64,000 nucleotides of DNA from the NCBI GenBank assembly GCA_018257865.1, contig JAEUBA010000017.1, positions 186,001-250,000 on the forward strand, read 5' to 3'. Numbering within the stretch: position 1 is the stretch's first letter; the number at the start of each line of letters is the position of its first letter. Position numbers and translations under genes: made by a program. This DNA is from Stereocaulon alpinum. Lineage: Eukaryota > Ascomycota > Lecanoromycetes > Lecanorales > Stereocaulaceae. Positions 22,944 through 32,211 of this stretch are shown here, piece after piece. The notes below the pieces were generated by a model. That model was not told the DNA's origin, searched no databases, and was given only the letters and a program-made list of their open reading frames with translations.

Positions 22944-24032
22944 GTCATCCAGGCATAGGGTCCCTAAGTACAAAGTGGTAGCGCTAATTCTATGTTTGCA
23001 GCTTCTGGGTGAACGGACACTGCCGTTCGTAACAGCCTACTCGTGGACTTTGTGATAATCTACTGACTACTTGCACAGCGTCTTGCTCAAGATACTCGGG
23101 CAGATGCACGCCTCTGGTTTCCAACTAGGCCGAGAGATCTTTTGTGCTAAGTCTGCTGCGATTTGAATTGTCGTGCCGCTGTTGATACCTGGAATGGGCA
23201 GTGGCGGAGCCAACTTTGGTGTAGGGTAGCATCTAACAAATCCTCCACACACCTTAATCATCCACACCTGTCCCAACATCGAGGTTCTCCGATACTGCCC
23301 TGCTTACACACACTTCTAGCTACCTTTTCCATGAACTTACGTAGGTCCTAATCTGCTTTGAACAGATCAAAGGTTACGTCATACAAAGGGAATCGAAGAT
23401 TTGTCGCTATCAGGGCATGAAGATGGCGAGATAGGCTGGTTTTCTGCCACATTCTTGAGATATTTCAGATTCCTCGGCACTGCCAGAACCTGCATTTCTA
23501 GCTTATACATATATAAGATTCGCCTGACTCTGACAACTAGTGATTCACCTCAAAAGTCGCACTGACCAAGTTTGGGTTAAAGCATGCAAAGCGCTTCATG
23601 TTACCTAACTTTGCCACCTGCCAGCCGCATTGAAATCACTCCGGGCTCTCCAGAAGCAGAACATGCTGTTTGCAGCACCTATGGCAAGGTTTAAGGTTCG
23701 GTTCTTGCCTGTCTTGATCTAATGACGTGTAGAAATTCGCGGCGATTGTAACGGCTGACTCCTTGTGCTAGGTCACTCAAAAGCTCTTCGGATATTAGCA
23801 CGGTCACAAGCCTTGCTCAAGTATCCGGTGTACTGTGACTCCAACAGGGGCAAGTTGTCATGGACTCACTCTTTAGCTCTACCCATAGCTACGTGCACTA
23901 TCATCCGTTGCACCCATTCTTGGATACCTTTCGAACAAGGTCTTCCTAGGAGTCTTCTAGATATACATCTACTAGTCTTCTCACCACACACTCTTGGTAC
24001 TCAGCATTCTCGTTCGCTGATACTGCGCGAAT
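22944..24032. other. Intergenic, no clear gene
   Basis: Several 60-130 codon frames overlap on both strands; none has a motif. It may contain lost 3' exons of the preceding paralogue. Confidence 0.4.
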
Positions 24033-24524
24033 ATGTGCCGTCGGAAAAGATACACCTGGCACAAATGCTGGCATCGGGAGACCAAACTCGTCGAAGCATG
24101 CGACGACCCTCAAACTTTGTATGTTCCTATGTATCCGCCCATCAAGGTCTCTACTCATAGTGGGAACAGCGAGTGCCATAAGAGAACAACGACCAAGGAG
24201 TAAGTCAACCAACTCTACCACTCATCCAAGGTATCGCAACAATCGAGGCCATTGCTAACATGCATCCGCAGCTATTGGGTTGCAGGAGATTGCCGTTCGT
24301 TCTTCTCTTCTTTTCTTTCCTTCAACGTGACATGAGGAACACATGCTTACGTTATTTACGCAGCAACGTGCGGCAAACGCTCAGGCAAATCGTTCACGCC
24401 TCTCATCTCACAAGGCAAGAAGGGCATGACGCATAACCGAAAGAACGGTGTGTTAGGCGAACCGAAAGCGCCTGGGCCGGACGCGGGCGAGGGGGTAGCA
24501 GAGGCAGCAGCGGACGGTGGGTAA
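24033..24524 (+). CDS. Small Cys/His putative zinc-binding protein
   Basis: Three exons are inferred: 24033-24199, 24272-24294 and 24364-24524 (introns 72 and 69 nt; 351 nt, 116 aa). The product begins MCRRKRYTWHKCWHRETK, then EACDDPQ, SECHK, and the two splices build DCPTCGKRSGKSF, a CxxC pair. Ligand candidates are therefore C2, C12, H14, C23, later C-H, and the CxxC. The tail is Gly/Ala/Lys-rich and probably disordered. The first intron has GTAAGT and GCTAAC...CGCAG; the second has a weaker donor (GTTCGT). I recall similar short Cys/His proteins with MC starts in filamentous fungi, all without known function. A paralogue lies 1.2 kb upstream. Confidence 0.6.
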
Positions 24525-24996
24525 GGGGATACGAGAATTCTGGTTGGAGGGGAGTTCTGGTGTCACTGTCAGAGTAGAAGAGCTAGTGTATGTATGTAGA
24601 TTCAAGGCATTCTTGCTCGTAGGGTATGGTAGCATCAGGAAATTGTTCTGCGTGCTGTTGCATAAGGTATGTTGCATTGCGATGTAAGCGCATTGAGCCG
24701 CTCTAACATAAGCGAAGTCCGTATATGACACCTGTGATCGTTGATCGTTTGATGCCTCGTCAATCTGGCAAACTGATTGACTCACCGTTTGGGACCAGCT
24801 CCTACCTCTCACCTTTACTGTTGTAACAACCAACATTCAAATCAAGTCGGTGGAAACCACCAGAATCGCCTAATCTGGTAAAACACACAATCAAGACTGA
24901 GAGGCTAGGCACCGGCCCTGTCTGACTCAGCTCATAAAAAGGTCCCCTAATCATTAACATCCCAACAATCCCATCTCATCACAGCCAAGACCGAAC
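24525..24996. promoter_or_regulatory. Promoter region of the LPPEI-type gene
   Basis: No gene is seen. A TATA-like CATAAAAAGG lies at about 24932-24942, some 55-65 nt before the ATG at 24997. That is a short distance, consistent with a short leader. Confidence 0.4.
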
Positions 24997-25938
24997 ATGC
25001 ATGATTGTGCCTTCACCATCCCTCTCGAGTCGACCTCACGACCATCGGTGGAGCATCAACCCACATTCTTGAACCAGGCAGGAGACCGACAGGGCTGGTT
25101 TACTCGCGCTCGACACTTTGACCATGAGCGTGGGACTCGATATGGTACTTTGAGTTATCTTCCCCCAGAGATCCGTCAAATCATCTACCGAATGGTTATT
25201 GATTGTCATTACCATAACGTATCGGAAGAATCCGGGCAAGAATCTGATTGCAATGCTCCACAAGTGGTCAAGGCCGATGTAGGGAGCTGGATCCAGACAC
25301 ACCCACTTTCTCAAAACGAATCACAGCTCTCTTGTAGTGTGTTTGAACTCAGGTGCTATCATTGGTCCTTCCGAAGACATGCCCAATTTACGACCCTTCT
25401 CAACATCAAGATAGCATCTCCGACAATTCAAGACGAGTTCTATCAGCTATACTTCTCGAATATTATCTTCAAATTCGAAACTCCCAATGACTTGATCGGA
25501 TTCCTCGACCATCCAACAACATATCAGCATCACCAACTTCGAAACATCCAGCTTGTTCTCTTCAATGAACTCCCATCGGTAAAAGTACCACAGAACTACA
25601 AATTCTGGATGAAGGCTTGCTATCACTTAGCCTCGAGACTCACACCTCCTGCGTCCGTGAAAATCGAATTGGGCAGGCGCGTCATCTACTTCATGGGCAG
25701 TGGCGGATGGTCAACTGGTATCTACTCCAGCTACCCCAATATCCCTTGTGAAGATACTGTCGCCAAGTACGGCCCTCCGAAGATTGATGGAAGAGGCAAA
25801 GTTGCTGAACTACTAGGTGTTCTCACGAAGATACTTGTTCGATGCGCTCCTGAGGTGGAAATCGGCATGACAGGAACTGGGTTCTTTGCACAGTCAGACC
25901 TGTGTTTCCTTGACGCCATATTTGATGAGCTAGAATAG
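24997..25938 (+). CDS. Hypothetical protein with F-box-like LPPEI motif
   Basis: Intronless, 313 aa. Residues around 55-75 read GTLSYLPPEIRQIIYRMVID, matching the LPxEIRxxIY motif that opens many short F-box-like or DUF-type proteins in dothideomycetes. The remainder has alternating hydrophobic segments (HAQFTTLLNIKIASPTIQDE) typical of those proteins, without a known catalytic site. If it is a true F-box it would be a substrate adaptor of an SCF ubiquitin ligase, but the F-box helix set is only partly visible, so function is left open. Confidence 0.65.
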   Translation: MHDCAFTIPLESTSRPSVEHQPTFLNQAGDRQGWFTRARHFDHERGTRYGTLSYLPPEIRQIIYRMVIDCHYHNVSEESGQESDCNAPQVVKADVGSWIQTHPLSQNESQLSCSVFELRCYHWSFRRHAQFTTLLNIKIASPTIQDEFYQLYFSNIIFKFETPNDLIGFLDHPTTYQHHQLRNIQLVLFNELPSVKVPQNYKFWMKACYHLASRLTPPASVKIELGRRVIYFMGSGGWSTGIYSSYPNIPCEDTVAKYGPPKIDGRGKVAELLGVLTKILVRCAPEVEIGMTGTGFFAQSDLCFLDAIFDELE

Positions 25939-27024
25939 CTAGGAAAGCCAACATTCATGAGCTGGGGGACGGGCATATCAGCTTCTGCTATCCATCGAGT
26001 GTTTCGCTAAGACGCATATGTATCAACCGCTTGCCTGTGACCAACTAAGTGATGTGCAACTGATGTCTTTCGCCACGCTCGATTTAAGTGACTTAAACCA
26101 GTGCTCGACGACAATTGTCCAGTATTTTGTTGTTTGCTTCCGACTTAAGATTGGACGTGGATGGTTCAATCTCGCTAACGCTCAATGATCCCTTTCATGC
26201 TTGTACTGGATCGCGTTCTTCATTCCGACACCAAGGTACTTCGAGATTGCTAATCCACGTACCAATCTGCCAGGATGTCACTAAGTATAGATTCTACCAA
26301 AGGAACACCGACGCGAGGTGAGTATGACGTTAAGAGTCGCTGCACTTTTGCCTCACACATGAAGGTGCGGCAACGGACAAAGGAGTCCAAAACTCTGACG
26401 TAGGATGTGGGATACGGCTCCGTAGATTCGAGCCTCATCATTGTGGCCTTCCGCTTCGCAGTTACTGGAGCAGAAGAGCGCAGGACTGAATGGCTCGAGT
26501 GAAAATGGTAGTCGTCAGCGTGGTTGCTCTTTAGGCTTTACCAGGCTTGAAGCCGTCCAAGCCCCCAAGTCATCGGGCCAAAGCCGGTGCTGTTCCCCCT
26601 AGAGAGCGCCCTGAAGCTAGTCACTGAGTAGTCACTGAGGTCACAGATCGGTCCCCGGAACCTGGCGGCTTAGCATGCGGAGGTCCAGCTCTAGGGGCCC
26701 CTGAAGGTAAACTCGGCGTTCAGCCCTATGAGCGGATGCTGTGGATGGGGTGGACCTTTCCACGGGGTAGATCCCAAAGCGATGTTCCGCCGCCGATCAA
26801 GTCTGGACTAAGTGGCGGAACCCTATGTCAGCTGCTGCCGGGAACAAGGGCAGGGAGGAGCTATGACACACGCTCAATCGATCGTCCGGGCGACTTCAAC
26901 AAGCCTACTACCAATGCTGCAACGATCAGAATATGGAGCCTTGACTGCAGATAAGGCAAGGCCAAAAGGACTGTTTACGAGACCAATCGAATCGGCCAAA
27001 TGAGAGCAGTACATTCAGCTTACA
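25939..27024. other. Intergenic, GC-richer block
   Basis: No gene is supported. The block at 26540-26900 is GC-richer than its flanks and contains a near-perfect short direct repeat (AGTCACTGAG twice, 26620-26640). It probably serves as promoter of the 5-phosphatase gene. Confidence 0.4.
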
Positions 27025-30000
27025 ATGGCTTCTAATAGCAGTCTCCAAAGGCCTCCCAATACTAGAATAGATACCACCCCCGGAGCATTCCCGTCCAGCC
27101 CCGCGCAAGGCGGATCACCTACAGTCGTCTCTTCCCAGCTAAGCTTATCGCAAGCTGTTCGTGAACGAAAGGCTGAATACACGACGTCGAAAAGGGTCAA
27201 GGTCAAGGTCGGAACATGGAATGTTGCATCTTTGAGTGGGACGGAAAAGGATATAGGAGGATGGTTCGTTGAGGGAAAGGGTGTCTTGGACTCCCTCACA
27301 GGATTGTCCCTTGGAGGCGAAGAACCAGCAGACGAGAGCACCCAAAAGACGGACGCGACTGTCGAGAGCGTTGAGGAACAGGAAGCTCGGAGGTCAAAGA
27401 AAAAGCCTACCGTACCTGAGAACGATCCAGGCCTCGCTCCTAGTGGCGAGCAGATTGGTATCTACGTTCTTGGCTTGCAAGAGATTGTTGATATATCCTC
27501 AGTCACGGAAGCATTGCGTCCTTACAACGACCCACATCCTGCGAAGAAGTGGAAACGATCAATTGCAGAAGGCCTTCCTCCGGGATACCAGCTCATAGCC
27601 GAGCAGCAGCTGATTGGCCTATACCTCGTGATCTATGCCTCATCTGCTATTGCCCCTACAATATCCTCTGTCAGTACTACGAGCGTTGGAACAGGTCTTG
27701 GAGGCTACATGGGCAATAAAGGGGCCGTGACGGCACGAATTGTGCTAGGCGAAACAACTCGAATGGTCTTTGTCAATTGCCATCTGACGGCGGGCGTAGA
27801 GAAAGGTAGTCTGGAACGAAGGAATTGGGACGCATCTCAGATCCTTAGCCGGACGAAATTCGACCCTGTATACGATGGTGGAGGTGTGATGGAAGAGTTT
27901 GGAGAGAGCATTGGAGATGAAGATTTTGGCTTCTGGTTCGGTGATCTCAATTACAGGCTAGATGACATGCCTGGTGAAGACGTCCGAAGGCTCCTTATGC
28001 TACATACAAGAAATGAGTATGGCAAAGCTCAACCTTCGAAATTGAAGATTGAGCATGAGCTAGCAAACGATGAGTCGCCGACTTTCCATCACAATCTTGA
28101 GGCTGCCAGTCAGCCCTCTGGAGATGATAGCTCTTCTACTCACACAGCTGTCGATAGCTTGTCGGGAAAACACGCAGCTTCATCTACTACCTCACAGAGT
28201 CAGGAAGGATATGACCCCAACTCCGATCCTGCTTCGCTTCAAACTACACTGTCTTCTCTTCTCACCCACGATCAATTACATGCGCAAATGCGGACACGCA
28301 AAGCATTCCACGATGGTTGGAGGGAAGGTCCGATTGACTTCCTGCCTACGTATAAGTATGACGTTGGTAGTGTCGGCATGTTCGACTCGAGCGAAAAGCG
28401 ACGAGGTCCCAGCTGGTGCGATCGAATACTATATCGGACGCGCAAAGATAAACAAGACTATGAGGAGAAGGTCCGACAGGAGGAGCTCGCGAAGAAAAAG
28501 GACAACGAGATGAAACTGCAAGGAGTCGTTGAAGCAGCCACGGATGAGGCTGTACTCTTCGACTATGATCCCGACAATGATGGCGCAGACGACCAGTACG
28601 ACGGCCCTACTGCAGAATCCGAGGTTATTGTGACGAAAGCTGGGTTCGAAGATAGGCTTCACCTTGAGTACTACAAGTCTCACCAACGAATCCTCTCATC
28701 CGACCACAAGCCCTTAGATGCTGTCTTCACTTTAGACTACGATGCCGTAGACCCAGATCGGAAAGCGAAAATCCACCAAGAAGTAGCTCGTGAACTTGAC
28801 AAAGCGGAGAACGAATCTCGACCTGTCGTTGCCGTCGTAGTAGACCATCCCCGTGTAAGTGATGGTACTCATACAGATTCTGGTCCCAAATACGAAGGCG
28901 TTGACTTTGGCCACGTCAAGTACGACCATCTCAAAACCCGTAACGTTACTATCGCCAACACAGGGCGAGTCCCCGCTACTATCGGCTTCGTAGACCGCTC
29001 CGTTGACCCTGGCCAGCCGCATGGCGTCGCTCCACCATGGTTAAGCATCCGCTTCAATCACGCTAGCGACAACAGCAATTCCAATCCTGGTGCCTTACAA
29101 GAGTACACTTTGCAGCCCGGTGATGCCGTCAATGTTGAACTCACTCTACTCATTAACGATTTGGAGCTCGTACGCCGCCTCAGCGAGGGCGAAGCCAGTC
29201 TTGAAGACGTACTTGTTCTCCGCATCCACAACGGCCGTGACTACTTTCTTCCCATACGTGGCACTTGGCTGCAATCAGCGTTTGGTCGGTCGATCGAGAA
29301 GCTGGTACGTATACCTGAGGGAGGGGTACGAAAGTTGCAGCATCAGAGGCCTGCTGGAAGCAGTCATAGCAGTCATCATCACCATCATGGCCAGCGTCAT
29401 CATGATGGCCAGCGTCATCATGATGGCCATCGTCACCATGATGGCCATCGTCACCATGATGATAAGGAAAACGATTCGGTAAAGTGGTCGGCTCCGCGCG
29501 AATTGTTCCGGCTGACGGAGGCGATAGAGTCACTCACAGAGAGATCGATGGCAGAGTGGGGGATGAAAGGCGAGGAGGGCGAGCCGCCGTGGCAAGAAGA
29601 TGCAGCATGGCCATTTAGTGGCTTTGTTAGTGAAATGAAAGAGAGGGGGATCTTGAGAGAAAGGGTTAGAGAAGGGTTGGATACCAATCAGCCGTTCACA
29701 GAACTATTCCCGTTGGAGTCCGGGTCGATACAGAGGCTTGAAGCAGTGGCTGAGACCTTGGTGCAATTCCTGAAATGTCTGGAAGATGGTGTCATCACCG
29801 AAGAGCTATGGACAGACCTTGAGAAAGGCATGCTTGAGCGCGAGAAAGCAAAGAAATCCTTTTCGAATGAAGACGAACGGATGTTGATCCTCGATGTCCT
29901 TTCAACGGCTCCAGCTCACAGCGTGTCCTTCACGTTCATCACCTTTATGCTCTCACACGTCGCGAATGAGATAGCCCCTGTACAGCAGCAGCTCCAAAGG

Positions 30001-30228
30001 CGCGGTACTGCAACCTCTTTCGACGATATGGAGGCAGTGCAGCAGTCGAAAGATGATCCTGCCAGAATTAGGAAAGGGAAAGTGGACGAGGCCTATTCTA
30101 CGATATTTGCAGACGCTATGATCAGACTTCCCACAACGCTTACTGGAAAGGCGAGGAAGGCTACCGAAGTGAGGAGAAAGCACATTATTGGAGTCTTCAT
30201 ACGGTCCGGTTCGAGCGATAGCTCATGA
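27025..30228 (+). CDS. OCRL/INPP5B-like inositol polyphosphate 5-phosphatase
   Basis: Intronless, 1067 aa. Removes the 5-phosphate of PI(4,5)P2 and related lipids at membranes (family role). The catalytic domain begins near residue 57 (KVKVGTWNVASL) and holds the family motifs: GLQEIVDIS, GNKGAV, FVNCHLTAG, WFGDLNYRLDD (about 301), PSWCDRILYR and SSDHKPLDAVF (about 557). An ASH domain follows, about 600-760 (VDFGHVKYDHLKTRNVTI; IHNGRDYFLPIRGTW). The C-terminus (about 830-1060) resembles the RhoGAP-like domain of OCRL (ELFRLTEAIESLTE; SFTFITFMLSHVANEI). The order 5-phosphatase, ASH, RhoGAP-like matches OCRL/INPP5B rather than synaptojanin-type Inp51-53. A His-rich repeat insert lies between ASH and the C-terminal domain. 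All catalytic motifs are intact. Confidence 0.92.
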   Translation: MASNSSLQRPPNTRIDTTPGAFPSSPAQGGSPTVVSSQLSLSQAVRERKAEYTTSKRVKVKVGTWNVASLSGTEKDIGGWFVEGKGVLDSLTGLSLGGEEPADESTQKTDATVESVEEQEARRSKKKPTVPENDPGLAPSGEQIGIYVLGLQEIVDISSVTEALRPYNDPHPAKKWKRSIAEGLPPGYQLIAEQQLIGLYLVIYASSAIAPTISSVSTTSVGTGLGGYMGNKGAVTARIVLGETTRMVFVNCHLTAGVEKGSLERRNWDASQILSRTKFDPVYDGGGVMEEFGESIGDEDFGFWFGDLNYRLDDMPGEDVRRLLMLHTRNEYGKAQPSKLKIEHELANDESPTFHHNLEAASQPSGDDSSSTHTAVDSLSGKHAASSTTSQSQEGYDPNSDPASLQTTLSSLLTHDQLHAQMRTRKAFHDGWREGPIDFLPTYKYDVGSVGMFDSSEKRRGPSWCDRILYRTRKDKQDYEEKVRQEELAKKKDNEMKLQGVVEAATDEAVLFDYDPDNDGADDQYDGPTAESEVIVTKAGFEDRLHLEYYKSHQRILSSDHKPLDAVFTLDYDAVDPDRKAKIHQEVARELDKAENESRPVVAVVVDHPRVSDGTHTDSGPKYEGVDFGHVKYDHLKTRNVTIANTGRVPATIGFVDRSVDPGQPHGVAPPWLSIRFNHASDNSNSNPGALQEYTLQPGDAVNVELTLLINDLELVRRLSEGEASLEDVLVLRIHNGRDYFLPIRGTWLQSAFGRSIEKLVRIPEGGVRKLQHQRPAGSSHSSHHHHHGQRHHDGQRHHDGHRHHDGHRHHDDKENDSVKWSAPRELFRLTEAIESLTERSMAEWGMKGEEGEPPWQEDAAWPFSGFVSEMKERGILRERVREGLDTNQPFTELFPLESGSIQRLEAVAETLVQFLKCLEDGVITEELWTDLEKGMLEREKAKKSFSNEDERMLILDVLSTAPAHSVSFTFITFMLSHVANEIAPVQQQLQRRGTATSFDDMEAVQQSKDDPARIRKGKVDEAYSTIFADAMIRLPTTLTGKARKATEVRRKHIIGVFIRSGSSDSS
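29389..29460 (+). repeat. Four 18-bp in-frame repeats (His-rich linker)
   Basis: Four consecutive units at 29389, 29407, 29425 and 29443. Two encode GQRHHD and two GHRHHD, preceded by a run of five histidines. They sit inside the OCRL-like gene. Confidence 0.95.
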
Positions 30229-30549
30229 CATCTGAGGAGAGCACTAGGTTGAAACGTGGTGTCTACGCGGCAGCAACGCCAGTCTAGTGGGTCGAGCATG
30301 GCCTTAAACAAAGAGCCTACAGCGCAGCACTAGGTTTATAACAGTCTTATATGAAGTCTCATTACTTTCAGCTGGGACTCATCGTGCGTGTATTCTGAAG
30401 GCCTTGTGTGGAGTCGAATGCGACCCAGGCTCCAGCCTTTCGTTGACCTACGCCAATCTCTCTGAGAATGGCAAGTTCTCTACTCGAACAACTACTGTTT
30501 TCTGTTCTCTTAACCCCTTTTAGCGCAAAACAAGGACGTCTTCACGGGC
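30229..30549. other. Intergenic spacer
   Basis: 3' flank of the 5-phosphatase gene and possible leader of the micro-ORF. Another overlapping frame from about 30470 encodes a hydrophobic start but is less convincing. Confidence 0.35.
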
Positions 30550-30810
30550 ATGTCCTCGTGGGATCTCATGGACGTGGTTACGTTCGCGGCTTTGTTTCTG
30601 GCTTTGTTCATGTGTGAGCGTATCTAGTCCTCTTCTTACCAAGTCCTGCTAGACCCTTTGTTTTCGATGGTACTGACAATGATGCTGCGCAAAGAGCGCT
30701 TTTGCACAATCAAGATGAGATCTTTGCTCCATCTACTCGCCATGGCAAACTGTCATGGCCCCAAAACCAACCATTTGTCTCATCCGTCTCTCTCGGACTT
30801 ACCTAATTCG
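30550..30810 (+). CDS. Tentative small single-pass membrane protein
   Basis: Exons 30550-30611 and 30653-30810 are proposed, with a 41-nt intron (GTGTGA...TGCTAG). The first exon encodes MSSWDLMDVVTFAALFLALF, a likely transmembrane helix. The join continues as FVFDGTDNDAAQRALL and EIFAPSTRHGKLSWPQNQ to a stop near 30810; about 70 aa. Other donors would place the second exon in the frame of the RING-like gene, which is an alternative. The intron is at the short limit. The location just upstream of the RING-like gene could also mean an upstream ORF of that mRNA. Confidence 0.4.
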
Positions 30811-30888
30811 TATAGCGCTGGACAACTACCACACGTCACAACTAATCAGCATTTCCCTCTCAGACCCGAGAAGAAGAGACCTATAAGA

Positions 30889-31632
30889 ATGGCAGAAGCG
30901 TTCCTACTTCAACTACCGAAGGTCGAAAGGGATATATTGACAAAAGGCAGCGATTGCCCCATCTGCCAAGAAAAGTACGGAACCATCTCCCCCAACACCT
31001 GGTCAATGGAAGTGGCTCTTCGCTTACCGTGCCAGCACGTTGTGGGCTCAGAATGCATCCGTCTCTGGCTACACCCAGATGAAGCAGCTAAGAATACCTG
31101 TCCGTACTGCAGATACGAGTTCTTTCCTTTGCAGTTACCGCTTGACAAAGCGCAAGGTGTAGAGTTTAGTCCTGCGGAGTATTGGGACGCTTACATGGTT
31201 ACTATTGGTGTTACTGAAGAACAATTAACCGTGGCCCGCAGCACACTCATTGCTCGCGAACGTCAGCTCTACCGTCGCTTGCGCGCCTCTACCATAGACT
31301 CTCCCCTCCCTATGCTCACTCGTGGAAACTCACGACGTGGTGCGCTGAGCTCGTCACAGGAGAAAGCACTGTTTAAAGAGCTGGAAAGGAGGAAGGCGTT
31401 TGATGGTATGTTCGGCGGTCCTGGTGTACTCCCGAGCAACAGAGAGGTATGGGATCTGCTGAGAAGGGCTGGATTCGTATATAGACCTAGTAGGGAGACG
31501 AAGGGCTTTAGGGGGAGGAAAAATGGTTGGTATCTGGGTAGGGGCACAGGGTGGGTTTTGAGGCCTTGGGTTGATGTGATGGGGGAGGATGAGGATCAAG
31601 TGCAGACGGCGGTGGTGGAAGGATGTGAGTGA
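30889..31632 (+). CDS. RING-like zinc finger protein
   Basis: From the ATG at 30889 the product is 247 aa; the frame is open further upstream (ATG 30667), so the start is uncertain. Zinc ligands: C23 and C26 (DCPICQEKY), C48 and H50 (LPCQHVVGSECIRLW), C56, then C71 and C74 (NTCPYCRYEFF). This is RING spacing except that the fifth ligand position is occupied by Gly53, so one of the usual eight ligands is not obvious. Such HVxGxxCIxxW variants are common in fungal RING-like proteins. A ubiquitin-ligase role is plausible but not proven. The C-terminal part is basic, without a second domain. Confidence 0.7.
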   Translation: MAEAFLLQLPKVERDILTKGSDCPICQEKYGTISPNTWSMEVALRLPCQHVVGSECIRLWLHPDEAAKNTCPYCRYEFFPLQLPLDKAQGVEFSPAEYWDAYMVTIGVTEEQLTVARSTLIARERQLYRRLRASTIDSPLPMLTRGNSRRGALSSSQEKALFKELERRKAFDGMFGGPGVLPSNREVWDLLRRAGFVYRPSRETKGFRGRKNGWYLGRGTGWVLRPWVDVMGEDEDQVQTAVVEGCE

Positions 31633-31991
31633 GTATTTAGGCGTGAGTGGATGGGAATATTTTAGGGTACCTTGTAATAGCAACCTCAAGATCCAGAATG
31701 TTGGACGGATGGTGGAGTAGTGCACATATTCTCATGATTGAGGAAATCTCAAAGGCGTTTTCATCGAGTGGAGCAACGCAAAAGAAGTAGCAATGGAGAA
31801 CGTAGGTGTTTCCCAAATCAACGAGAGACATATAGATTGAAGGAAAACTGCAGAGACCTTCCAATAGAGAACGGCCTCCGCATGTGTAATAACAGATTGG
31901 TTCTCACCAGCCATCGACAGCTCTGGCATTATGCATAGAATAGCCAAAAAGACGTGAGCCTTGCAATCGCAATGCCCGCTCGAGAGTTGGA
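31633..31991. other. Intergenic spacer
   Basis: Contains the 3' flank of the RING-like gene and, on the minus strand, a T5 run at 31946-31950 about 42 nt beyond the tRNA 3' end that could act as Pol III terminator. Confidence 0.4.
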
Positions 31992-32063
31992 TGGAGATAT
32001 GGGGAATCGAACCCCAGACCTCTTCTATGCTAAAGAAGCGTTATACCACTAAACCATATCCCC
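31992..32063 (-). tRNA. tRNA-Ala (AGC)
   Basis: The minus strand folds into a 72-nt cloverleaf without intron. The acceptor stem GGGGATA pairs with TATCTCC, with one G-U. The anticodon stem CTTCT/AGAAG encloses loop TTAGCAT, giving anticodon AGC. The T arm is TGGGG-TTCGATT-CCCCA, and GGTTCGATTCC serves as B box. Confidence 0.95.
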
Positions 32064-32211
32064 ATGAAAGATGATTGCTTTAATTTGTATTTTATTTCAA
32101 AACACCGACAAGTGCTGCTTAACAAGCCCCACTCCCTGCGTCTCTTGTTGCGGAATTGCCCCATTGTGCAAGAGCACCTCGCTACACCAAATTTCCATAA
32201 CCACCAAGCAC

